Origin: Lingula anatina
Lineage: Eukaryota; Brachiopoda; Lingulata; Lingulida; Lingulidae
NCBI RefSeq assembly: GCF_001039355.2
Contig: NW_019775325.1
Coordinates: forward strand, 62,001-126,000
Length of the DNA: 64,000 nucleotides
Direction of reading: 5' to 3'
The position numbers and the translations under genes were made by a program. Numbering within the stretch: position 1 is the stretch's first letter; every line of letters begins with the position of its first letter. The notes beneath the pieces are model-generated. The model searched no databases and had not been told where the DNA came from. It saw only the letters and a list, made by a program, of their open reading frames with translations. This document shows positions 1 to 11,303 of the stretch, piece by piece.

Positions 1-3000
1 TATAGTTGCGGACGACTTAGGTAAGTAATAGTTAAATCACAAACGAGTAACAATCATTTTAGTTCAAGCACTAATTGCTAATGTGTGCACCAAATTTGTA
101 ACACACAGATTGTTATGAAAACAAAATCAAGATTTTTTTTTTATCTCTCGATTCTGGCATGTTACATTGTATGTATATCTGTACATTTCAGTAAGTGAAT
201 GTTAATCATTTTTCCCACGGGCCAGACCAATTTCTAAGTGCACATTTATCATTTGAGTCACTATCACTTTATTGTTATTTTGTCTGCCTTCATCTTATTG
301 GGGTAATGAGCCGAGAGGGCTTGGTGTTCAAATCCGGTCTGGACTGGTTTGAACCTACAAATTTGCAGTGGTTATAACTGTTTTAAGAGCTTACGACCAT
401 CTGTAATAATAGCAGCGTGCACGAAAATTACTTGGCGACTTCTTCTTTTCTTCATGGGCTTGTGCCGTTCACATCAGACAAAGCATTTTCTCCCCGAGAA
501 CTGGTTGTGTGTAATGAAGTTGACAGTTCCCCCACCCTAACTTCTCCAATCATCATATTGTGGAGCAAGGACACCCAATACAACTGTTCACCCCATTTCA
601 GGTCATTTTCTTTGTGGTGTTCTTATTTACAGACATAAATCACACTACCGGACACAAAATTTGTTACCAGCTGGAAGTTTTTCAGTTCAAGGGCTAACCT
701 CTAATGCTTTATTCCTGCTGTCAATTTACTTGTGGAGAGGAACAGAGATCAAATAAAACCTAACACATTGCAGTGAATTTGTTCCAGATATTTAAGTAAT
801 TTTCTACAAAGATTTTTTATGTTTGAGGGCTGCACTTTATATCAAAAGCTTTTTAACCCTCTTCACATGAGAGAAAGAGAGTGAAAATTGCACATATAGA
901 AAGTCTTAAGCACAATAATTGTCCATAATAAACAAAACTATTTTTAATGTTGTTCTAAAGTTATTTTCTTTTTTATTTGAAAAATCATTACTCTTTGTGC
1001 CTTTTGAAGTCGATTAATTCCAAAACTACTTATATTTGTATAAATTTATTTTCATTAGGTTGGAATGATGTAGGCTGGAACAACCCAAGTATGCAGACAC
1101 CACACATGAATTATCTGGCAGAGAAGGGAGTTGTTTTCAACCAGTCTTATGTCCTGCCAGTTTGCACTCCGTATGTATCTTTTAGGTATTAAATTTCCAA
1201 AACTGTACAAACTCTACACTGATGGGTTACCACGAGTGTTAACATATTTTCCCATGCCAGCACACTTGGAGGAATAATACGAATTATTCATCCATGCGGC
1301 ACATGTACAGCAGCTGCAGAGTTTTTTTTAAAAAAAGCTGAGGAATGTTTAGTTTTTAAAAAATAAATGGGAAAGTTTAAAATACATTGATTAAATAATT
1401 TTGTTGGTCTTGGCTGTCTAGTAAGTCTTTTCTTTCTGGTTGCATTGTGACTGATGGTATACTTCAAACAGGGGTGGATTTAGGGCGTCTTCTGGGTCTT
1501 CCAGAAGACTGTCAGATTTTCAAGTTTATTTCAGGTTTCTAATTTTTTCTGTTGGAAGACGGTCAAAAAGAGGATGGATCAACAAAGATAATTTGGAAGA
1601 CTGTCACAAAATATCTCTGGATCCACCCCTGTCAAAAATGTTTCTATTTTACTGAGAATTCACTGGAAAGGTGTTGCAACTGCATTGTCTATGCATTGCA
1701 TCTCTTCAACACAGCTTACTTGAGGTGAAATGCTATTCCTTTTGCTCAATATTTTTTTTCGTGTTGTCTCTGATTTATTTTTGCAAGTTCAATACACCTT
1801 TTCAGCCTTTTGATTTCAACACTGTCAGGTTGCTGTCTGCGCTTGAATGCATCTAGAAATTGGAAACCTGGCCACGCATTTTTATGCAGCAATTCTATTT
1901 GAAAAAGCCATGATTTTGGAAACTTTATACTCAGTAATGATCCTAATAGACCTTAAATTGTCTGAAGGAAGAAGTGACTAGTTTGGTTTCTACTGTGGCT
2001 TGACAATTCCCCTATGGTGACATATTTTACTTTACTTTGTTATGTTTAGAGTTCAGAAATGCTTTGTGATAGAAAACTACCAAAGCATTTCAGCAGGACC
2101 ATAATTAAATAATTCTGTTCAACCAAAGGGCCTTTAGGCTGAAAATATTTAATTGCCACTGTATTAAGAACTTCATAAAAGTTAATGAGGCTCTGCATGA
2201 AAGTTTCAAAATATTTCATCACCTTGAAGACCATTTATCTTAAAATGAATAATGCTTGCCAAAATTAATACAATGGCCTGGTGTGTGACAGGTTTGGGAA
2301 GGGGGCTGGGAAGATTGTCAAAAAAAAAAAAAAAAAAAGAATTAAGGTTTGAGAGAGAGAGAGAGAGAGAGAATATAATTGAGTGTATCACATGCTTATC
2401 TGTTTTAGATCAAGAGCAGCCATGTTGACTGGATACTACCCTTTCAAAATAGGTTTACAGGTAAAATTTACTTATTTCTTTTTGTTTGAATAAAATCATT
2501 TTTGAATTGTCATTATATATATGAGTAAAGGCAAGTGAGAATTTTTTGAAGCCTTTGCTGTTGGTGTTGAGTTAAGTAATGCATATTGTGACAGAAAAGA
2601 TACTAAGTATAAAAGGAAAAACATGAATTATAGTTGTGGCACAAAACTGGCCTGTTGCATGTCACAAAAATTGTCAATGCCAACCCTAAAAATAAATTAA
2701 AAAAGTACTGATGCTGAGTCCTGCAACATGTCATAAACAGACAAAAAGAGATATCCTTAAGTAGTTAGATAGTGTTTACATGTTTAATCAACAATAAAAA
2801 CCTATCAAACAGTACTCGGAAATACATGAAACACATTTGACGCTTAATATTTCTCCACTCCACAGCATGGTGTAATAAAAGACAAGGAGCCAATGGGTCT
2901 TCCTCTAGATTTCACTTTACTGCCACAAGAGTTGAAGAAGTTGGGATATGACACACACATGATAGGGAAGTAAGTTTTAAAATAATTTTTGTTTCAAAGA

Positions 3001-3602
3001 AAAATAAGTGATAACATTAAGATTGTGCTGACTTAAGACGCATCTGATATGTTTTTTTCTCAGCGTAAATAAGGGTATTTGGGTTTTAAAATATTATATT
3101 ACTCCTGTTTCGAAAAAATATAAATTAATAAAGAAAGAAAATATTCAAAATAAACTTTGCTGGAATACTTATAATAACTATTTCTCCTCAGGTGGCACTT
3201 GGGGTTCTGTAAGTGGGAGTACACGCCAACCTTCAGAGGGTTTGACTCTTTCTACGGCTTTTACAACGGAGCCGCAGATTACTACACACATGTTCAAGGT
3301 ATGTGTTTGAGCTTGAATTAAAAATAGCATGAGGTTTAATTTACAAGTAGCATTTACATTTAACCAGGTGCTGTTATCCAACATTTGGACAAGATATATG
3401 GCTGATATATGTGAAGTGGAAGAAAGGTGACGTAATTTCTGTGCCAGTTTAAAGACATGGAAGGAATGTGTTCCATCTCAAAGATTTATGAGGCTTGACA
3501 TGCCTGATCATCTTTCACCAATCTGGCCACAGATGAGGGAGATATTAAAAAAAAGGTTTTACTCATATAATTTATGTTGGTCCCAAAATAAAACACTCCT
3601 AA

Positions 3603-3634
<32 letters not shown>

Positions 3635-6600
3635 AAAAAAAAAAAAAAAAAGGAGCACAGACAGGATTTATGACAATAAAGGGTTCAAATATTAAAAGTT
3701 ACGTTAAAAGGTTTATTTTTTGACAAAAAAGCTAGAGAACCAAACATTGCCTTGTTTGTTTTTTTGGCCTTAAATTGACTCAGTAACATAAGTTCACCTA
3801 ATGTAATGGGGTTCAAAGTCCTGCTAATTTAGGTGAAAAATAAATTAGTCATTAATCATTCTGTTTTTAAATAAAGGTAATGTAACACAAAAACTTTGTC
3901 TGCATAGTATCATTGTTTCTTTCTTTTTTTAATAATTGAATGCAGACACTTCAAATGTCACGCCCAGTACAATTACAATATGCTTGTAGAAAAAAGTAGG
4001 TACTAAACACTTTTCAGGTCACATAAGCAGGCTCAGCTATAAAAAATTACATCCCATTTTGAAAATTGACCTGTCTGAAAATCTGGCAAGACACAGGCTT
4101 TCCTTTTTGTCAGCTTTTTGGCACATGATGAAAGAAACAGCTGCAAGAGGCTGTACACAATAGCTGGCAATAAATAATTGCATCTGAGTGCAACAAGAAA
4201 AAGGCTAAAATATCTCTGTCAAATACTGTATCTCCTGAAGTCTGTTAAACAAATGCCAGCCTGCTTGCCAGTTAAAGAGAATTGTCTACATAATAAACTA
4301 TCTTCATCTTTTATGATATAAAAATGATTGCATTACAAGTTTAGAAAGATTCTCAACTTGTAAATGCTGCAGTATATAATTAAGGTCTCACCACAAGAAA
4401 CCAATGACACCCATGGTGCCCCCATAAGTTGTAAAGGGGTAGTAGTCCAAGTTATAACTATTATATTATATTATAATATGATTATAAATTTTTTGATTAA
4501 AAAGGTACAGAATTGTCTAATATTGCTTTATTTTAACATTAAACAGTGGATATCATTGTGTGTTTTTCTTCCATTTAGGAGCTGCCCACAAGGTAGCGGG
4601 ATTAGACTTCAGGAACAATACCAAAGTTGTGATGGACCAAAGGGGGATATATTCTACTGTAAGATCAATTTTAAGATACTGTCTGTGTTTTTTTTTTTTT
4701 TTTTTTTTCAAATTTCAAATTAAATCTTTAAAAAAATAGTTTTGGTAATCTGAAACGTTGTGCAGGCTGTTGTAAGTGGATTTCAATCAGATTATGCTGG
4801 CTATTTTGGGTATATGAAACAGCATATAGTCCAGGATCAAGTTTGACAAAACATTTTTGATGATTTAAGATGAATAATGGTTTATCATCAGAAAGCTCTT
4901 TGTTTTAACAATGCAGAGAGCATATGGTTGTAATGAATGGGGCGGTGGATTTACATCATGAAAATGTTTAAAATGTGCACATACGTTGTACAATGACATC
5001 ATATTTTGGTGAGCTATATTTATAGTCCATTGTTCTGAATTGTTTTTCTTTGTTTACTCTATGTTTACATTACATAATTTAAGTGCTAGATAAAATTTTT
5101 CATGTGAAAACTAACTGCTTTGCAGTTTGCATGCTATCTTTNTATCATTTATTATTGAATTTAAGCAGTTTTATGTGAAATTTTCATTTTTCTCATTCTG
5201 GCATTTTCAAAGTGTGAACTTAAACTCCCATGGGCCTGAAGCCTTACGCTTGTTACACATTTCACTTACATTGGTATTACCTGTTGAGCATAATTAAAAT
5301 TTGATGTTGAATTTGCAGTTAAGCATAATGTACTTTTGCATCAGAATTGACAGTAGCCTGTTTTGTGCATTGTTATTGTCTGCTTTTTGTCTGTACATTT
5401 GACAGCTTTGCTGCCTTGTTTTCTTTTAGAATCTTTTCACAAAAGAAAAAAATTGCCCTGTAATTTGGAGAAACAATTAAGATTTAATCAAATGCAGATT
5501 TTCTTTTTGTATTTCTTTCATTTTTTGTAGGACTCCTATGTGAACAGAGCTAAAGAGATGATAAAGTACCACAACAGAAGTCGGCCATTTTTCTTATATT
5601 TGCCTTTTCAGTCTGTACATAGTCCGTTGCAGGTACTTATAAACTGAGAAGTTTTAACCGCTTGCTCTTTGCTCTAAACCACAAAACTATTTTAAAAATT
5701 CAAGTAACTATTTGTTGTTACAGCAAACTGTAGTCTTAATAGTTGCAACGGAATGTACTTTGTTAACATTATGTAGTATTAAAGCATTAAATTTCCAGAC
5801 AAAAGAGCTCAGAAAATATTTACTGCAAATAGTTTGTAAGGAAGCAATAAACCGACATTTAGATTACTATATTAAATTTCAGAAATGTAATAGCCTCATG
5901 AGCATGCTTTGATCATTAAATTACTCTGTTGCCAAACTTCACTCCAGTGGAAATAATTTGCATGCATTCTAAGCAGCTGACAGGTTTTGTATACAGATAT
6001 TTAGAACCTGGATTTTTGAAAAATCACACCACTCCCCTAATCTCATTTGTAAACAAAAATATGTTTAGAAAACATTACATCATGGAGTATAAGCAGAGTA
6101 AGAGCCCTAAGACTATTTGGTACAAAACTGATCAACACCTTATGGTTGATAAAAATTACAATGCTCTCCATCTCAGGTGCCGAAGAAGTTTGAAGCACTT
6201 TACGCACATATTCAGGACCATGACAGGAGAGTTTACTCTGGTAAATTACTTAATTTTGTAACAATATATTTAAGAATAAAATATTTAAAACATATGTATA
6301 TACTGGTCCTTGAATTGCTTGGTTCAGAGGAGAGTTGTAGTAGTCACAGTAAATCAGTGTAAAAAAAAAAAAAGAATTTGGCACTGGAAAGATTTTCAAC
6401 GTGAAATGCAGCATGCATTTGGCATGAATGTGATTAATTTTGCAACTAATTACATGTTATAAATAAATATTTTCAGGCATGGTAACAGCAATGGATGATG
6501 CTATTGGAAGGATACACCAAATTCTAAAGGAATACAAGATGTTGCGGAATACATTGATTGTATTTACAACTGATGTAAGGTCAAAAATGTCCTCATCAAA

Positions 6601-9600
6601 AGCTTGGTAATGGTATCTTAATGTAATTACCTATCATCTTTGCTCCTAGTGAAGAATAAGCTGAGGTACAGGTCTCTCCATCTTGGTCTGTCCCCCCCCC
6701 CTCCCCAAGATAGACTGCCCTATCTCATCCCTCTGTTTCTGCTGTCTTCCTCAAGGTTTCTGGTAATATGGTAGTGCATTTTAAAGTGGTATCACATTTA
6801 GGAGAAACAAGGATTTGTATGACTGCTGGGGGACAATTAAAAAAAAAATTTAAAGTTCCCATTGACCTCATGCCAGGAAACATTTTACTATGCTAAGGTG
6901 TTTTTTCCCCTATTAGAATGGTGGTGCACCTCATCATGGGGGAAGTAATTGGCCGTTACGAGGAGCTAAGACAACACTCTGGGAAGGGGGAACCAGAGCA
7001 GTGACATTTGCCTATGGCAGCATGCTGAAGAAAACGGGATATGTCAGTGATCAGTGAGTTTTTTTACATTTTTACATTTCTCATAAAATAACACAGTTCT
7101 TTTTGTCTTTCTGTATTTTCATCTCTTTAAAAAAATAATCATTTTTATGTGGCATCTCTTCAATTCAGTCAAGTGAATAAGCCTATGAAAAACTAGCATG
7201 GTTGGTTGTGCTTTCTTTGTATTTTCAGTTTTTAAATGCTTGAAGAAATATGCTGCATTTTTAGCCACCGTGTTCAGAAGAAATGGCCTTTGTTTCTTAT
7301 TTCAGATTAATCCATGCCGTAGACTGGTTCCCGACCTTTATTACTGCTGCAGGGGGAAAACCAAGTAAGGCTCATGGCATTAAAGAATTGTGATACAATT
7401 GTAATTGTCATTTTCTGTCACAATAAATAACTCACTGTAAACTAATTAATATTCTATTGTTTAATATATTTGCCTGTGTACCTCTTTCAATGTTTTATTC
7501 TAGATCTAAAAATGGATGGTGTCAATCAGTGGAGAATGTTGAGATTTGGACAACCCTCCAGAAGAAAGGAATTTGTTTACAATATAGATGATGTAAAATT
7601 TAGTGCAGGGATAAGGTAAAGCCATTATATAATTCAGTGTTCATTCTAGGACGCGCCCTTGCGTCATTGACGCAGAAAAAATGTGGTTGACGCAATTCGT
7701 AGAGCGAGCTGCGCCAACAAAATTCAAGAGAATTAACAGCGGCGCATTTTTGTGTTCTAAACGCGCCCTCCAATTCAGCAAATTCACGGCCGAAGTTTGA
7801 TTGTTTACTCGACTTCTCTTGACATCGAGATCTAATGTTAAACCGTAGAGATTTTCTCTACTTCTATGGTTAAACGTAACGAAGATATTCTTTACTCGTC
7901 GCAGTTTTAACAAAGATCTTAATTTATGCTGACGTCATGCGCTTTATGCAAATCAGTGGTGATCGCCCCTCCTTTTTTGAATCCCTGATAGGCTGAGATT
8001 AATTGTCCATGTAGGTCAATTTGATCAACCCGTACATTGTGCATGGTGGCGGAGAAGAAGTAAAATTGTATTTTAAGTTTTTTAAAGAAAATCGATCCCG
8101 AAGATCACTCTAAAACGGCTCAGAACAGTAGCGACGGAGATGATCATGATCATGCACAGCAGACATTCCCACCAGAAAAGAGAACAAAAGTTTGTGAAGC
8201 CGTCACGACTGCTGATACCGCGTCGAATAGCAATGCAACTTCAAGGTCGTTTCAAAAATGGTGGAGAAATACTTACAAGTGGCTTGTACACGACGATAAC
8301 GCAAACTTGGTGTATTGCAGCTTATGCATTGAAAAAAAGGACAATATCTTCGTTCAAGGGACTAATAAATTTCGAACGAATACTATGCGACATGAGACGT
8401 GCGCTGCCATGCAAGAAACGTCGGAAGCAGCTCAAGCTAAACAGGCTTTTTGCAGGGCTTTAGAAGGTAAGATATTATTTTTTGTCAATATTTATTTATA
8501 ACACAGAGCAATAGACATCAAAGTGATTATCGTGACGGTCCCGGACCCACGTGTTGTAATTATATGTGTGCAGTTTGAGGAACTCTTGACAGTGCATTCT
8601 GGGATATCGCAATGTTGAACAATGTGTTTGCTGCGTCGCATTGACATAGGGCGTCAAGCTCATGCTATTTCCCAGAACCTTATTTTTTATGTATATATAG
8701 GTATAATTTTTCACATTCATTTTTCATAATTTTATTGTGTTGAGAGATTTGATCTCAGTTCATGGTGATTAAGGGAAAAATAAAGTAAGGGATAGTGTGC
8801 TGGAGTATTCTTTGTGGATACCTTCAACACTACTAAACATTTTATGAAGATTTTTATGCCAAAATTCAAATTTAATTGTAACTTTTATAACAATTCTAGG
8901 TAAGGATGGAGCAATCATGGCAGTGGTGAAATCAGTTTACTGGATTGTTTAAGAGGGCATTGCAATTCACAAGTTTGGAAGGACTTAAATGTTGTATGGT
9001 ATACCTGGCAGCTAAATTGAAGAATTTCTCCTGAAAGTGGGGAAAAGGTCATTGTCAATTCTCCAGGGACCACCTTGTGACTTGTGCTAAATTATGAGAA
9101 ACAGTGCAAGGCAATACAGTGTCAATTCATTGACAATCTCATTAACAACATCAAAAAAGGAACAATTCTTAAAGTGATTTTTAGTAAGACCTATGTCTCT
9201 GCTGTCGAAATATGTGTGATATCATTCTCAATCTGGTAGCTTTTTATATTATATATCATTATCAGGGATGAGACAATTAATTTCATAGGTTAATTTTCAA
9301 GGGTCATTGATAATGGGACAGGACAGAAGAGGTAAAATTAAATGGATTTTTCATAAATTGAAGCCAAAAATGGGTTTAAAATGTCGTTATAGAAAGAACT
9401 TCGTTATTGGTGAATAAATCGTGAACATATTTTAGTGTTATCTTATACTTGTTAACAAAAATTGGAGCGTCAACTCAAGGGTTTTGTTTTAGAAAATTGG
9501 GATTACTTATTGAATGTGATCACCTATTAGTCAAAATATTTTTATAATAATTTTTTTTCATCTCTGAACATAAATACCACAGCAGTAAAACGACATGCGT

Positions 9601-11303
9601 TACATATTATAATTTCAAGATTTGAACAAGGGCCCACTTTAAAATGTAATGGCCCACTTTTTTAAATGTTGGGGGCCCTTTGTCCCACATTGAAACATTC
9701 CTAGAATGAACACTGAAAACTTGTGTTTGCTTTCATTAAAATTGATGTCAAATTCTTATTTCTTATATCCTACATAATACATGGTATAATTGCTTTCTTG
9801 CTTTGCAAATATATTTATTTGCTTGTCAATAAATTGTATTTATTTCCATTTCAGATTTGGAAATTACAAGCTGATATTAGGATCCCCAGGGAAATACAGC
9901 ACCTGGTACCCACAACCTCAAGTTTCTAAGCACAAACACTCCAACAAGGTCCAGCTGGTCGGCCAGGGAAAACACTTGTATAGGAAGTTTAGTTCAGAGG
10001 AATGTGAGTGCACTTATAGCAGAAAAACAACCCGCGAAACAAAAAAAAAAAATAAAATACACATTTTGGTCTGCCATTCGCCACGTGTAATTTTTCATTT
10101 ATTTTTCTCGACAGAACTTTCAGAGTAGCAGCATTGAAAATTTCTGCTCGTTATATTATTATTATTTCTTTTAAATTTCAAAATCTTTTGAATAGTCAGA
10201 AAAAATGTGCCCATATGAAATATTTATATTGATATGAGTGATGGTGAAATCTGTTGTGTATTTGGTAGCGAAAGGCATACTCTGCAGAGCACAAAAAATA
10301 AATTATACTTCAAATAATTCAAAATTTATAATAATATTCTAGGCTTACTAAAATATTAATATGAAACATACTTTCAGAAATATTTAATTATGAAGAAAAT
10401 TGCACTCTGTGTCAGTTTATTTGATATTATCTTGGGTAACATATTTATTAGTACTTCAGGGAATTTTAACTGTGAAGTGCCCCCCTGTGAGAATATTATT
10501 TTTATTATGAAATTGTAAAGGTTATTGATTGGATTTGAATTAAGTCAAGGAATTTAGAATGCAGTGATTTTATTTATTTGTTTATGGTTTTGCAGACTTA
10601 CAGTCAAGCAACCCCATCAAAAGTTTATGGAAATGGTTTTGCTGCAAGACTTGGTCATGTGCTGCATGCGAGGTGACACAACCAAAGAAAACCCAAAAGC
10701 AAATGAAATATATGAAGAAGAAACTGAGAAAGAAAATGCAAAATTTAAAATTTCCTAAAGGAACTGAAACAGTAAACAGGAACTTGTACTCTCTGAGTGG
10801 ACAAACTGAGCATAAAGTTCTCAACAGGCTGAAGAAGATAGTTTACAGAAATGAAGACAAGAATGAAAATGGAGTCTATCTTTTCAATCTGAAAGGTGAA
10901 GTATGATTCAAAGATTACTTCTATTAATTTAGTAGCCAAAGCAATTTATGGCAACTCTAGTGGCTTTTATAAAAACTAGAGGTCTTTTTAAAGAAGATAA
11001 TTTTATATCTGTGCAATTTTTACCTCCTTTACTTAAAACTTTAAGAATTATATAGAAATAAAATTTTAGTTAAACTGGAAAAATTGGCCTTAAAAGCAAA
11101 CTTTATTTCATTTCTTTGCAGATGATCCACTTGAACAGAAGGACCTGTCTAAAAGGCTGCCACACATAGTACAGAAACTGAGGACAAAACTAGAGACCTA
11201 TATGAATGAGAGTTTGGTCCCTTCCCACCACGTCAATAACGAGCCATACTCCAACCCTGAGCTGTACTGGGGCAATGTCTGGTCCCCGGGGTGGTGCCAC
11301 TAA
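1..11303 (+). CDS. Arylsulfatase (ARSB/ARSI/ARSJ-like), 5' end outside window
   Basis: This sulfatase hydrolyses sulfate esters, probably on glycosaminoglycans in the secretory or lysosomal route. Exons: 1-20 (partial), 1059-1170, 2409-2460, 2866-2969, 3192-3298, 4579-4658, 5531-5632, 6177-6240, 6477-6574, 6917-7053, 7306-7364, 7504-7615, 9855-10003, 10596-10895, 11122-11303. All junctions are GT-AG and phases agree. Motifs seen in order: [15 protein letters not shown] (the two Asp bind metal), then [15 protein letters not shown] spanning exons 2-3, which is the C-x-P-S-R site whose Cys becomes formylglycine. [33 protein letters not shown] and [15 protein letters not shown] follow. The C-terminal [14 protein letters not shown] matches the ARSB-type tail, and the stop is TAA at 11301-11303. 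About 559 residues are visible; the signal peptide and start lie upstream. Exon 14 adds a basic stretch not expected in ARSB (see findings). Family is certain; the exact paralogue is not. Confidence 0.93.
21..1058 (+). other. First visible arylsulfatase intron
   Basis: It begins with GTAAGT at 21 and ends with TTCATTAG at 1058. The interior is AT-rich and I see no exon or clear repeat. Short ORFs here have no recognisable protein features. Confidence 0.7.
1469..1631. mobile_element. hAT-type MITE (163 bp) in arylsulfatase intron
   Basis: The left end reads CAGGGGTGGATTTAGGG and the right end is the inverted complement, GGATCCACCCCTG. The first 11 bases (CAGGGGTGGAT) match exactly. CAGGG termini are typical of hAT elements. 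Inside, three variants of a GGAAGACTGTCA-like subrepeat occur. The flanking 8-mers (acttcaaa and tcaaaaat) are not a clean target duplication, so the copy is old or the boundaries have drifted. Confidence 0.7.
2351..2372. repeat. (GA)n microsatellite
   Basis: A pure GA dinucleotide run, preceded by a poly-A tract at about 2321-2338, in the arylsulfatase intron just before the exon carrying the P-S-R part of the active site. Confidence 0.9.
7635..9715 (+). mobile_element. hAT-like DNA element nested in arylsulfatase intron 7616-9854
   Basis: The left boundary CAGTGTTCATTCTAGGA (7635-7651) is repeated exactly as its inverted complement at 9699-9715, giving 17-bp terminal inverted repeats that start CAGTG, as in hAT elements. 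The 2.08-kb body carries one coding-like exon on the plus strand (about 8062-8466) with a zinc-finger segment like ZNF862/KIAA1586-type hAT-derived proteins, but no recognisable transposase catalytic region. No perfect 8-bp target duplication is visible (left atataatt, right aaaacttg). I read it as an old, internally deleted or exon-only copy. Confidence 0.65.
8062..8466 (+). pseudogene. Zinc-finger exon of a ZNF862/KIAA1586-like hAT protein
   Basis: An open frame after an in-frame stop (about 8059-8061) runs to a good donor (GAAG/gtaaga at 8467). It encodes an acidic Asp/His/Ser-rich lead followed by [16 protein letters not shown], then [20 protein letters not shown] and [13 protein letters not shown]-rich start, C-x2-C, an F-x-G-T-N-x-F-R segment and a trailing H...C pattern fit the TTF-type zinc finger at the N-terminus of ZNF862-like domesticated hAT proteins. 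There is no start ATG in frame upstream and no partner exon was found downstream before the element ends. It could be a relic exon or, less likely, an alternative exon spliced into arylsulfatase transcripts. Confidence 0.55.

Noticed and set aside
305-345. Possible tRNA or tRNA-derived SINE (GTTCAAATCC resembles a B box)
   Set aside because: The candidate A box is too close and no cloverleaf or SINE tail can be drawn.
7641-7913. 90-codon minus-strand frame inside the hAT-like element
   Set aside because: No recognisable domain, no splice context, and opposite to the zinc-finger exon.
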